Below are positions 43,211 to 52,261 of a stretch of 64,000 nucleotides of DNA, in pieces. Under the pieces are notes generated by a model, which worked only from the letters and a program-made list of their open reading frames with translations, was not told the DNA's origin and searched no databases. Each line of letters opens with the position of its first letter. Positions within the stretch are counted from its first letter, which is position 1. The stretch is from Xanthomonas hortorum (lineage in GTDB: Bacteria; Pseudomonadota; Gammaproteobacteria; Xanthomonadales; Xanthomonadaceae): the NCBI RefSeq assembly GCF_024339125.1, contig NZ_CP101417.1, positions 1 through 64,000 on the forward strand, read 5' to 3'. The translations under genes were made by a program, and so were the position numbers.

Positions 43211-44005
43211 ATGACGACTACTGCCCCCACTGATGCATTGATCATCGCCGGCAAGGCCTACCGTTCGCGTCTGCTGACCGGCACCGGCAAGTTCAAGGAT
43301 CTGGACGAAACCCGCCTGGCCACCGAAGCGGCCGCCGCGCAGATTGTGACCGTGGCGATCCGCCGGGTGAACATCGGCCAGAACCCGAACGAGCCCAGCC
43401 TGCTCGACGTGCTGCCGCCGGATCGCTACACGCTGCTGCCCAACACCGCCGGCTGTTACACCGCCGACGATGCGGTACGCACCTGCCGGCTGGCGCGCGA
43501 ACTGCTGGACGGCCACAACCTCACCAAGCTGGAAGTGCTCGGCGACGAGCGCACGCTGTATCCGGACGTGGTGCAGACGCTCAAGGCCGCCGAGCAACTG
43601 GTCGCCGACGGTTTCGACGTCATGGTCTATACCTCCGACGATCCGATCCTGGCCAAGCGTCTGGAAGAGATCGGCTGCGTGGCGGTGATGCCGCTGGCTG
43701 CGCCGATCGGCTCCGGGCTGGGCATCCAGAACAAGTACAACCTGCTGGAAATCATCGAGAACGCCAAGGTGCCGATCATTGTCGATGCCGGCGTAGGCAC
43801 GGCATCGGACGCGGCGATCGCGATGGAGCTGGGCTGCGATGGCGTGTTGATGAATACCGCCATTGCCGGCGCGCGCGATCCGATCCTGATGGCGAGTGCG
43901 ATGCGCAAGGCGATCGAGGCGGGACGTGAGGCGTTTCTGGCCGGGCGGATTCCGCGCAAGCGATATGCGTCGGCGTCGAGTCCGGTTGATGGTGTGATTG
44001 GATGA
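43211..44005 (+). CDS. thiG: Thiazole synthase ThiG
   Basis: 264 residues from the ATG at 43211. TIM barrel with [58 protein letters not shown] and [14 protein letters not shown], the last two forming the phosphate site. It joins 1-deoxy-xylulose phosphate, dehydroglycine and the ThiS thiocarboxylate into the thiazole of thiamin. Second gene of the thiS-thiG operon. Confidence 0.97.
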   Translation: MTTTAPTDALIIAGKAYRSRLLTGTGKFKDLDETRLATEAAAAQIVTVAIRRVNIGQNPNEPSLLDVLPPDRYTLLPNTAGCYTADDAVRTCRLARELLDGHNLTKLEVLGDERTLYPDVVQTLKAAEQLVADGFDVMVYTSDDPILAKRLEEIGCVAVMPLAAPIGSGLGIQNKYNLLEIIENAKVPIIVDAGVGTASDAAIAMELGCDGVLMNTAIAGARDPILMASAMRKAIEAGREAFLAGRIPRKRYASASSPVDGVIG

Positions 44006-44244
44006 GTGGGTGTGCTGCGTTGACATTGCAGTCGAGGCGCAATGATTGGCAGTGCGGCGTGCCGGATATTGCCGTTGCTAGATCGCGCGTTGCTGCGTGT
44101 GCGCCCTCACGCCGTACCCTCACCCCCGCGCCCCGGCCCACGCCTGCGTCGCGGGCGCTCCTATGCACGCGCGCCCACGGCGCGCAAGCTGTGCCTACTC
44201 GCCCCGGTGGGAGAGGGGCTTTCGTTTTACTGATGACTTAATTC
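44006..44244. other. Gap between thiG and trmB with repeat-like sequence
   Basis: About 240 bases without a gene. The part from 44105 to 44215 (ACCCTCACCCCCGCGCCCC ... GGTGGGAGAGGGGC) resembles the common Xanthomonas intergenic repeat in which CCTCACCCC faces GGGAGAGGGG, here with degraded arms. Confidence 0.45.
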
Positions 44245-45003
44245 ATGACCGATCCGTTTACCAGTGACGGCGCCAAGATGCCGCCCAAGCCCTTCACCAT
44301 CGAAGAGGGCCGCCGGCAGGTGCGCAGCTTCGTGCTGCGGCAGGGGCGTTTTACGCCGGCGCAGCAGCGCGCGTTCGATGAGTTGTGGCCGCGCTTCGGT
44401 CTGGATTACGTCGGGACACCGCGCGATTTCGATGCCGCCTTCGGCCGCGCCGCACCCAAGGTGCTGGAGATTGGTTTCGGCAACGGCGCAGCGTTGCGCT
44501 TTGCCGCGCAGAAGGATCCCGGCCGCGACTACATCGGCATCGAGGTACATGCGCCCGGCGTCGGCCGCTTGCTCAATGCCTTGCACGACGACGACAGCAC
44601 GCATGTGCGCCTCTATCACCACGATGCGGTGGAAGTGCTAGAGCACGAAATCGCCGATGGCGCGCTGGACGAAGTGCGCATCTATTTCCCAGATCCATGG
44701 CACAAAAAGCGCCACAACAAGCGCCGCCTGATCCAGCCGGCGTTTGCGCAGCTGCTCGTGCGCAAGCTGCGCGATGGCGGCCGCCTGCACGCGGCCACCG
44801 ACTGGGCCGATTACGCCGAACAGATGTGGGACGTGCTCGACGCCACACCGGGCCTGGTCAATCGCGCCGGCCCGCGCGGTCACGTCGAACGCCCCGCCTG
44901 GCGCCCGCAGACCCACTTCGAAACACGCGGCCAGAAACTTGGTCACGGCGTGTGGGATTTGCTGTATGACCGGGATTCGGGAATCGGGATTGGGGATTCG
45001 TAA
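44245..45003 (+). CDS. trmB: tRNA (guanine-N7-)-methyltransferase
   Basis: 252 residues. Makes m7G46 in tRNAs using S-adenosylmethionine. [17 protein letters not shown] (SAM site, near 73), [29 protein letters not shown] (near 148) and the [17 protein letters not shown] end are the family motifs. The closing residues [12 protein letters not shown] are encoded by an intergenic repeat (44972-45000), so the last ten residues are an extension. Confidence 0.95.
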   Translation: MTDPFTSDGAKMPPKPFTIEEGRRQVRSFVLRQGRFTPAQQRAFDELWPRFGLDYVGTPRDFDAAFGRAAPKVLEIGFGNGAALRFAAQKDPGRDYIGIEVHAPGVGRLLNALHDDDSTHVRLYHHDAVEVLEHEIADGALDEVRIYFPDPWHKKRHNKRRLIQPAFAQLLVRKLRDGGRLHAATDWADYAEQMWDVLDATPGLVNRAGPRGHVERPAWRPQTHFETRGQKLGHGVWDLLYDRDSGIGIGDS

Positions 45004-45069
45004 CAGCGCTTGCCCGCATACTCGACGCCGCAGCGCCTGACCAATCCCCACTTCCGAATCCCGAATCCC
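44972..45069. repeat. Intergenic inverted repeat overlapping trmB end
   Basis: GGGATTCGGGAATCGGGATT (44972-44991, then GGGGATTCG) is answered by AATCCCCA ... CCGAATCCCGAATCCC at 45041-45069 in opposite orientation. Short GGGATTCGG units repeated in tandem are a known intergenic family in Xanthomonas. It covers the trmB stop and runs to within ten bases of the next gene. Confidence 0.7.
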
Positions 45070-45077
45070 TGCCCCCA

Positions 45078-46940
45078 ATGGACACCGCGCTGACACTGAC
45101 CAACGATATGAAGCTCGTCCTCGGGCTGGTCGGTTTCACGATGGCGATGTTTTTGTTCGAGCGCATCCGCGCCGATGTGGTGGCGTTGATCGTGCTGGTG
45201 GTGTTGGGCGTGACCGGGTTGGTGGCGCCGGAAGAACTGTTCGGTGGCTTCTCCGGTAACGCGGTGATGAGCATCATCGCCACCACCATTCTCGGTGCGG
45301 GGTTGGAGCGCACCGGCGCGTTGAATCGCTTGGCGACCTGGTTGTTGCGGCGTTCGCACGGCAGCGAACAACGCTTGATGATGATGACGCTGGCCATCTC
45401 CGGCTTGAACTCGTCGTTCATGCAGAACCCGTCGGTGATGGCGCTGTATTTGCCGGTCGCCTCGCGGCTGGCCGCACGCACCGGGCTCACCCTGCAGCGC
45501 ATGCTGCTGCCGATCGCGGCGGCCATCGTGATGGGCGGCGCGCTCACCATGGTGGGCAATTCGCCGTTGATCCTGCTCAACGATCTGTTGGTGTCGGCCA
45601 ACAACAACCTGCCCTCGGGCATGGCCAGCATCGAGCCCTTGACGATGTTCGCGCCGCTGCCGATCGGTGTGGCCTTGCTGATCGCCGCATTGCTGTACTT
45701 CCGTTTCTACGGCGACCGCAAGCTGATCGAAGAAGAACGCCTGATCAACGAAGGCGTCACGCCCTCGCGCACCGAGAGCTATTTCGCCAAGACCTATGGC
45801 ATCGACGGCGATGTGTTCGAACTTACCGTCAGCGCCGAAAGTCCGCTGGTCGGCATGACCCTGGGCGAGGCCGAAGCGCTGCACGACGCGCCCTTGCTGC
45901 TCGCCCTGAAGACCGGCAACGACACCCGCCTGGCGCCGCCGGCCGACATGCGCATCTGGGTCGGCAGCGTGCTCGGTGCGATGGGTCCGCGCCAGGAAGT
46001 GACCGACTTTGCGCAGAACCACTTCCTGCGCATGTCCTCGCGCTTGCGCAACCTGGGCGACCTGTTCAATCCCAGCCTCGCAGGTATTTCCGAAGCGCTG
46101 ATTCCGCCCAACTCGCGGCTGATCGGCAAGACCGCTGCCGAATTGCGTCTGCGCAAGCAGAGCGGCATCAGCCTGCTGGCGATCAACCGCGACAAGCAAG
46201 TGATCCGCGAGGACGTGCGCAATGTGCCGCTGCGTGGCGGCGACATGCTGGTGTTCCACAGCATCTGGCAGGACCTGGCGCAGGCGGCGGAAAGCCGCGA
46301 TTTTGTGCCGGTGACCGACTTCCCCAAAGGCGAGCAGCGCCCGCACAAGTTCAAGATCGCCATGGCGATCTTCGCTTTCACCATTTTGATCGCGCTGACC
46401 TCGCGCCTGCCGGTGGCACTGACGCTGATGACTGGCGTGGCCTGCATGCTGGTCAGCGGCGTGCTGCGCATGGACGAGGCCTATGCCTCCATCAACTGGA
46501 AGACCATCTTCATGATGGCCGGCCTGATCCCGCTGGGTTGGGCGATGGACAGCAGCGGCACCGCAGCCTGGATGGCCGGCCACACCATCGACCGCCTGCC
46601 GGAAGGCGTGCCGGTGTGGGCGCTGGAAATCAGTCTGGCATTGCTGACCACTGCGTTTTCGTTGGTGATCAGCCATGTCGGCGCGACCATCGTGATGGTG
46701 CCGATCGCGGTCAATCTGGCGTTGGCGGCCAATGGCAATCCCACTGCATTCGCATTGATCGTGGCGTTGTCGGCGTCCAACAATCTGATGACCGCCTCCA
46801 ACCCGGTGATCTCGATGGTGGCCGGCCCGGCCAACTATCAACCGCGCGAGTTGTGGCGCGTAGGCGCGCCGTTATCGCTGATCTACATCGTGGTGATGGT
46901 GTCGATGATCAACCTGATGTTCTGGTGGGCGGCGCGCTGA
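45078..46940 (+). CDS. SLC13/DASS-type permease with RCK_C domains
   Basis: 620 residues. Two membrane halves (about 10-215 and 430-620) flank a cytoplasmic insert with two TrkA-C/RCK_C domains (VFELTVSAESPLVGMTLGEAE near 250-320 and SRLIGKTAAELRLRKQSGISLLAINR near 345-430), the plan of the CitT-like sodium-driven anion permeases. NGNPTAFALIVALSASNNLMTASNP and GNSPLILLND are the substrate/ion-binding hairpins. It imports di- or tricarboxylates or sulfate; the ligand is open. Start: ATG at 45078 after the intergenic repeat. Confidence 0.85.
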   Translation: MDTALTLTNDMKLVLGLVGFTMAMFLFERIRADVVALIVLVVLGVTGLVAPEELFGGFSGNAVMSIIATTILGAGLERTGALNRLATWLLRRSHGSEQRLMMMTLAISGLNSSFMQNPSVMALYLPVASRLAARTGLTLQRMLLPIAAAIVMGGALTMVGNSPLILLNDLLVSANNNLPSGMASIEPLTMFAPLPIGVALLIAALLYFRFYGDRKLIEEERLINEGVTPSRTESYFAKTYGIDGDVFELTVSAESPLVGMTLGEAEALHDAPLLLALKTGNDTRLAPPADMRIWVGSVLGAMGPRQEVTDFAQNHFLRMSSRLRNLGDLFNPSLAGISEALIPPNSRLIGKTAAELRLRKQSGISLLAINRDKQVIREDVRNVPLRGGDMLVFHSIWQDLAQAAESRDFVPVTDFPKGEQRPHKFKIAMAIFAFTILIALTSRLPVALTLMTGVACMLVSGVLRMDEAYASINWKTIFMMAGLIPLGWAMDSSGTAAWMAGHTIDRLPEGVPVWALEISLALLTTAFSLVISHVGATIVMVPIAVNLALAANGNPTAFALIVALSASNNLMTASNPVISMVAGPANYQPRELWRVGAPLSLIYIVVMVSMINLMFWWAAR

Positions 46941-47074
46941 ATCGGTGTAGCGGCTTTTAGCAGCACGCGAGCTGCAACGCGACCTGGCACGCAGCCACCA
47001 CAGATATCGCCGATACGCTGCACGCACTCGCCCGTGGCTTGCAGGCAACGTCGCTGCCGAAGGAGCCGAGCGAC

Positions 47075-47416
47075 CTAGCCCAGGAAAACCTGCTCGCCCT
47101 CGATGCGCACCGGCACCGCCAGCAACGATTGACCGCGGCACGGGCCGCTGATGCATTCGCCGCTGGTGAGCTCGAATGCAGCGCCATGTGCGGCGCAGAC
47201 CAGATGGCCTTCCTTGGTCTTGAGGAACTGGCCAGGCACCCAATCCAGCCGACGGCCGGCATGCGGGCACACGTTCAACCACGCACGCACCTGCGCGCCT
47301 TCGCGATACAACACCAGCGACTCCGGGCCGCCATCCCACAGCGCTTCGACTTCCAGAAATCCTGCGTCGGGAATCTGCGCCAATTCGGCAAGCGTGGTGG
47401 GCGATGACGAAGACAT
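47075..47416 (-). CDS. Rieske [2Fe-2S] ferredoxin-like protein
   Basis: 113 residues from the Met at 47416 (MSSSSPTTLAELAQ); the frame to 47458 could add 14. The cluster ligands are C-P-H in NVCPHAGRRLD and C-A-A-H in LVCAAHGAAF, the NirD/ferredoxin Rieske spacing, and GPCRGQSLLAVPVRIEG closes the fold. A small soluble electron carrier, presumably for an oxygenase or reductase that is not in the window. Confidence 0.9.
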   Translation of the reverse strand: MSSSSPTTLAELAQIPDAGFLEVEALWDGGPESLVLYREGAQVRAWLNVCPHAGRRLDWVPGQFLKTKEGHLVCAAHGAAFELTSGECISGPCRGQSLLAVPVRIEGEQVFLG

Positions 47417-47678
47417 GCGATCAGCCGATCGAGAACGAATGTCGATTGTGGCATGCACATGGATCGCTGCTGCACTGCACTATCGGCCGGATTAGCACAT
47501 CAGCGCACATCGACTGCCTCGTCCATCGCAGGCCGCAAGCGACGACGGGGCGGGCTTATACGCTAGGCCGAACGTGATGGCCGCCGCAAAACCAGAGTGC
47601 ATTTAACGAACTTTTCACTCAATGACATGAAACCGCAACGATACTGCCTGCCTGTTTCCTGCCCGGCAACCCACCGCC

Positions 47679-47954
47679 ATGCCTGCACGCATCTTCCAAT
47701 TCGGCAACATTCACCACCTGTTTGCACCGCGCAAACCGCGTCATCCGTTGGTGCGCGTTGCTGCGGGTCTGGCGGGTCTGGTCATTCTTGCGGTGTTGAT
47801 CTTCTTCAGCGTGTTCGTCGGTGCGGCCATGATCCTGGGCGGTATCGCCTGGAAATTGTTGAGCAAGTCCAATCGACGTGCGCCGCAGCAAGCACGCGTG
47901 GTCGAAGCCGAATACCGCGTGGTGCGCAAGCCCGCGTTGCCCTTGTCGCACTGA
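47679..47954 (+). CDS. Small membrane protein
   Basis: 91 residues with one hydrophobic hairpin (VRVAAGLAGLVILAVLIFFSVFVGAAMILGG, near 25-55) and a basic C-terminal part. Its ribosome site is not strong. A conserved Xanthomonas hypothetical by position; function unknown. Confidence 0.55.
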   Translation: MPARIFQFGNIHHLFAPRKPRHPLVRVAAGLAGLVILAVLIFFSVFVGAAMILGGIAWKLLSKSNRRAPQQARVVEAEYRVVRKPALPLSH

Positions 47955-48042
47955 GCGACGCTGCGCGCATGACGCGCAGACGGTGTTGTCGTACACCGCC
48001 AAACGGCTAGACTCACGCGTCCCGTTCTCCAAGGATGCGTGC

Positions 48043-48756
48043 ATGACCCACGATGTGATTCCCGCCGCCGATGTTCCGCGCATTCCGGTGGTTGGTGGCG
48101 GCAACTTTCCGGTGCACCGCATCTATTGTGTGGGCCGCAACTTTGCCGATCACGCGCGCGAGATGGGTGCCACCGCGCCTGCCTCCAAAGCCGAGCGCGG
48201 CCAGCCGACGTTTTTCATGAAGCCTGCCGACGCGATCGTGGTCGGTCACGGCGACCACATTCCGTATCCGCCCGGCACCAAGGAACTGCACCACGAAGTG
48301 GAGCTGGTGGTGGCGCTGGGCCGCGATGCGCCGGCCGGCGAGTTGCCGGTGGATCAGGCCGAGGCGCTGATCTACGGCTACGGCGTGGGCCTGGATCTGA
48401 CCCGTCGCGATCTGCAGGCAGCCGCCAAAGCCAAGGGCCTGCCGTGGGACATCGCCAAGGGCTTCGATCATTCCGCGCCGGTCAGCGAGCTGGTGCATGC
48501 CGGCGAGGTGGGCGCGCTGGACGCATTGAACCTGTCGCTTGAGGTCAATGGTGAAGTGCGCCAGCAATCGCTGCTGGATCAGATGATCTGGAATGTGCCG
48601 GAGATCCTGCATGAGCTCTCCAAGCTCTATGCATTGCGCGCGGGCGATCTGATTTTCATGGGCACGCCGGCCGGTGTCGGCCCGCTGCTGCCCGGCGATC
48701 AGTTCAGCGCCCGCCTGGAAAACGTCGCCGAGCGCCACGGCATCATCGCGGGCTGA
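48043..48756 (+). CDS. Fumarylacetoacetate hydrolase-family protein
   Basis: 237 residues from the ATG at 48043. CVGRNFADHAREMGA, FFMKPADAIV, HEVELVVALGRDA (metal Glu residues), the GYGVGLDLTRRDLQ segment and IFMGTPAGVGPL are the FAH/YcgM family motifs. Members act on acylpyruvates or aromatic degradation products; the substrate is unknown. Followed by mscL. Confidence 0.9.
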   Translation: MTHDVIPAADVPRIPVVGGGNFPVHRIYCVGRNFADHAREMGATAPASKAERGQPTFFMKPADAIVVGHGDHIPYPPGTKELHHEVELVVALGRDAPAGELPVDQAEALIYGYGVGLDLTRRDLQAAAKAKGLPWDIAKGFDHSAPVSELVHAGEVGALDALNLSLEVNGEVRQQSLLDQMIWNVPEILHELSKLYALRAGDLIFMGTPAGVGPLLPGDQFSARLENVAERHGIIAG

Positions 48757-48816
48757 CACGCAGCCCGCTACGATCTCATTGCGGCAGTTGGTCCGCGACC
48801 GCATCTGGAGTGCGCT

Positions 48817-49248
48817 ATGGGAATGGTCAGCGAATTCAAGCAATTCGCGATGCGTGGCAATGTCATCGACCTGGCGGTCGGTGTGGTCATCGGTGCGGCG
48901 TTCGGCAAGATCGTCACCGCGCTGGTGGAGAAGATCATCATGCCGCCGATCGGCTGGGCCATCGGCAATGTGGATTTCTCGCGGTTGGCGTGGGTGCTCA
49001 AACCAGCCGGCGTGGATGCCACCGGCAAGGAAATTCCGGCCGTGGCGATTGGCTATGGCGATTTCATCAACACCGTCGTGCAGTTCGTGATCATTGCCTT
49101 TGCGATCTTTCTGGTGGTCAAGCTGATCAACCGCCTCACCCAGCGCAAGCCGGATGCTCCCAAAGGTCCGAGCGAAGAAGTGCTGTTGCTGCGCGAGATT
49201 CGCGACTCGCTGAAGAACGACACGCTGAAGACGCCAGACGTGCCGTAA
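48817..49248 (+). CDS. mscL: Large-conductance mechanosensitive channel
   Basis: 143 residues. [33 protein letters not shown] is the canonical first helix, then the second membrane helix ([20 protein letters not shown]) and a charged C-terminal helix ([13 protein letters not shown]). It opens under osmotic downshock to save the cell. Confidence 0.97.
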   Translation: MGMVSEFKQFAMRGNVIDLAVGVVIGAAFGKIVTALVEKIIMPPIGWAIGNVDFSRLAWVLKPAGVDATGKEIPAVAIGYGDFINTVVQFVIIAFAIFLVVKLINRLTQRKPDAPKGPSEEVLLLREIRDSLKNDTLKTPDVP

Positions 49249-49358
49249 GCGGACACATCCACTGCGCAACTTCGCGCAGGAGGATGACCTTTCGCACGCA
49301 GACGGGGGACCTCGCGCTGATAAGCTCGGGGTCCCCCTTGTCGTTGGAGCCGCCCTGC

Positions 49359-50777
49359 ATGCGTCGTCTCGCTGTCGCCATCTCTGCCCTACTCGCTTGC
49401 GCGCCCGCGCTGGCCGCACCAACCACCATCGCCGATAGCGCGCTGCGCACCGCCGCACAGCTGCGCGAGCAGGCGTTGGCCGACAGCACCGGCTTTGCAG
49501 TGGTGGAATCGTTGACCACCGAAGTGGGCCCGCGGATTGCCGGCGGCGAAGCCGATCCGCGCGCGGTGGCCTGGGCCAAGGCCAAGTTCACCGCGCTGGG
49601 CTTCGACAAGGTGTGGACCGAGCCGGTGACGTTTCCCAAGTGGCAGCGTCGCAGCGAGCAGGCCACGGTGATCGGCGCGCATGCGCAGCCCTTGCACATC
49701 ACCGCGCTGGGCGGCAGCCCGGGCGGCACCGTCGAAGGCGAGGTCGTGCGCTTCGAAAATCTCGCTGCGTTGCAGGCTGCACCGGCCGGCTCGCTCACCG
49801 GCAAGATCGCGTTCGTCGATTACCAGATGATCAAGGCACGCGACGGCCAGGATTACCGCAATGGCGGCGCGGTGCGCAGCAAGGGGCCGTCGGAAGCGAT
49901 TCGCAAGGGCGCGATCGGGTTTGTGATGCGCTCGGCCGGCACCGACTCGCATCGCGTGCCGCATACCGGCATCACCCGTTTCGATGAAGGCGTGACACCG
50001 GTGCCGGCAGCGGCGTTGTCGGTACCGGACGCCAACCAGCTCGCACGGCTCACCGCGCTGGGCAGCACGCGTCTGCGGCTGGCACTGGATTGCGGTTGGG
50101 ACGGCACGGCGACCTCGTACAACGTGATCGGCGAAATCACCGGACGCAGCAAGCCGAAGGAAGTGGTGGTGATCGGCGGGCATATGGATTCGTGGGATCT
50201 GGGCACCGGCGCGATCGACGATGGTGCAGGCGTTGCGATCACCATGGCCGCGGGCCATTTGATCGGCCAACTCAAGCAGGCGCCCAAGCGCACGATTCGC
50301 GTGGTGGCCTTCGCCAACGAGGAGCAAGGCCTGTATGGCGGCAAGGCGTACGCGGCCGCACACGGCAAGGATGCCAAGGACATGGCGCTGCATCAGATCG
50401 GCGCAGAGAGCGACTTCGGTGCCGGGCGCATTTATGCGTTCAACACCGGCTCGGCGGCACCGGAAGAATCACGTGCGGCGACCAAGCAGATTGCCGAGGT
50501 GCTCGCACCGTTGGGCATCGCGTATGAGCCGAGCAAGGGCGGCCCGGGCCCTGATGTCGGCCCGATCTCAGCCAAGGGTGGCGCGTGGGCATGGCTGGCG
50601 CAGGACGGCACCGACTACTTCGATCTGCATCACACCGCCGACGACACCCTGGACAAGATCGACCCGAAGACGCTCGCGCAAAACGTGGCCGCCTATACAG
50701 TGTTTGCGTATCTGGCAGCCGAGGCGGATGGCGATTTCGGTAGTCGTGCGAAGGTCGTGCAACCGCCGAGCGAGTAA
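49359..50777 (+). CDS. Exported M28-family zinc aminopeptidase
   Basis: 472 residues from the ATG at 49359 (TTGGAG upstream). Signal peptide MRRLAVAISALLACAPALA. A protease-associated domain lies near 130-250, and the zinc site is built from GGHMDSWDLGTGAIDDGAG (His, Asp), FANEEQGL (Glu-Glu) and HHTADDTLDKID (His near the end). Extracytoplasmic carboxy- or aminopeptidase. Confidence 0.9.
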   Translation: MRRLAVAISALLACAPALAAPTTIADSALRTAAQLREQALADSTGFAVVESLTTEVGPRIAGGEADPRAVAWAKAKFTALGFDKVWTEPVTFPKWQRRSEQATVIGAHAQPLHITALGGSPGGTVEGEVVRFENLAALQAAPAGSLTGKIAFVDYQMIKARDGQDYRNGGAVRSKGPSEAIRKGAIGFVMRSAGTDSHRVPHTGITRFDEGVTPVPAAALSVPDANQLARLTALGSTRLRLALDCGWDGTATSYNVIGEITGRSKPKEVVVIGGHMDSWDLGTGAIDDGAGVAITMAAGHLIGQLKQAPKRTIRVVAFANEEQGLYGGKAYAAAHGKDAKDMALHQIGAESDFGAGRIYAFNTGSAAPEESRAATKQIAEVLAPLGIAYEPSKGGPGPDVGPISAKGGAWAWLAQDGTDYFDLHHTADDTLDKIDPKTLAQNVAAYTVFAYLAAEADGDFGSRAKVVQPPSE

Positions 50778-50971
50778 GCGCGGCTGAAGACGTCCGCAGG
50801 CGGACGTCGGTTGAGCACAGGCGGTGCAGGTGACGCACACGGTGTGCGTTATCGGTGCCGATCCCGAACATCAACAGCGCTGATTGCCTGCGGCGACGCA
50901 TGTTTTGAGATGCTGCAGACTTCAAGCGCACCCCCTGCCCTTTCGCTTCCACTCCAGGACGAGCACACACA

Positions 50972-52024
50972 ATGGCGGCCAAGCGGCAACGCAGTGCGAA
51001 CACTGCAGCGACTCTGCTGGATGTTGCCAAACACGCCGGCGTCTCGCCGATGACCGCCTCGCGCGTCATCAACCGCCACCCGCATGTCGGTGAAGACATG
51101 CGCGTGCGCGTGGAAGCCTCAGTGCAGGCATTGGGCTACCGGCCCAACCTGGCCGGCCGCTCGTTACGCACCAGCGGGCTGTTGCGCATCGGTGTGCTGT
51201 ACAGCAATCCCAGCGCCGCCTATCTCAATCAGTTCATGCTCGGCTTGCTCGAACAGAGCAGCCTCAATGGCAGCCAGGTGCTGGTGGAAAAATGCGGCGC
51301 CATCCGCAGCCAGCGCGCCGCCACCGAACGATTGCTGGCGGCCGGCGTGGACGGGGTGATATTGCCGCCACCGTTATGCGATTCGCGCCAGACCATTGCG
51401 GAACTCGATGCACGCGGCATCCCGGTCGTGGCGGTGGCCAGCGGCGCGCCGATGGCGCAAATCAGCTCGGTGCGCATCGACGATTATCAGGCCGCGCGCG
51501 CCATCGTCGATCATCTGATCGAACTGGGCCATCGCCGCATCGCCTTGATCAAGGGCGACCCCAAGCACACCCCGAGCGCGTTACGCGCCAATGGCTATCT
51601 CGACAGCTTGCAGGCCGCAGGTTTGACCGTCGCAGACGCGTTGGTCGCCGAAGGATTATTCACCTATCGCTCCGGCCTGCTCGCCGCACGCAGCCTGCTC
51701 GCACAAGCGCAACCGCCCACCGCCATTTTCTGCAGCAACGACGACATGGCCGCTGCGGCCGTGGCAGTCGCACATGGGCTGGGCTTGCGTGTGCCCGAGG
51801 ACGTGTCGGTCGCAGGCTTCGACGACACCCCGGTGGCCACCACCATCTGGCCCGAGCTCACCACCGTGCATCAACCGGTCACCGCGATGGGACGCGCCGC
51901 AGTGTCGCTGCTGGCCGATGCAATCCGTCAGCGACACAAGGGCGATACCGCACCGGGCGTGCATCAGGTGATGAAGTACACCGTGGTCAAGCGCGGATCC
52001 ACGGCGGGTCCGCCGGCACGGTAA
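50972..52024 (+). CDS. LacI-family regulator
   Basis: 350 residues. The helix-turn-helix is TLLDVAKHAGVSPMTASRVIN (about 14-34) with the hinge YRPNLAGRSLRT; the sugar-binding domain follows (GLLRIGVLY ... FCSNDDMAAAAVAVAHGLGL, VAGFDDTPVATTIWP). Beside the TonB-dependent receptor and GH2/GH97 genes, so it probably represses them until a sugar from plant glycans binds. A perfect palindrome in the GH2-GH97 gap (58952-58963) is a candidate operator. Confidence 0.93.
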   Translation: MAAKRQRSANTAATLLDVAKHAGVSPMTASRVINRHPHVGEDMRVRVEASVQALGYRPNLAGRSLRTSGLLRIGVLYSNPSAAYLNQFMLGLLEQSSLNGSQVLVEKCGAIRSQRAATERLLAAGVDGVILPPPLCDSRQTIAELDARGIPVVAVASGAPMAQISSVRIDDYQAARAIVDHLIELGHRRIALIKGDPKHTPSALRANGYLDSLQAAGLTVADALVAEGLFTYRSGLLAARSLLAQAQPPTAIFCSNDDMAAAAVAVAHGLGLRVPEDVSVAGFDDTPVATTIWPELTTVHQPVTAMGRAAVSLLADAIRQRHKGDTAPGVHQVMKYTVVKRGSTAGPPAR

Positions 52025-52261
52025 CCGCTACATCGATCCGCAGCGTATGAGGCCTGTGCCATTACGCACAAAAAACGGCCGCATCGCTTCCCGACGATGC
52101 AGCCGAATGGGAGGGTGCCCGACGTTTCCATCGGGCGTACTGCAGCGCCGCATTCAACGGCGACGGGAAGAAAGCGCAATGACCGCTTGGAGAGTGGACA
52201 ACACGCAAACATGTGCGACACAGCGCGTGGATGCGCCGTGTCGCACAACGGTGCAAGCGAA

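Noticed and set aside
44943..46841. 632-codon frame on the minus strand
   Set aside because: Antisense to the SLC13-type permease; composition is rich in His, Gln and Arg, a sign of a shadow frame.
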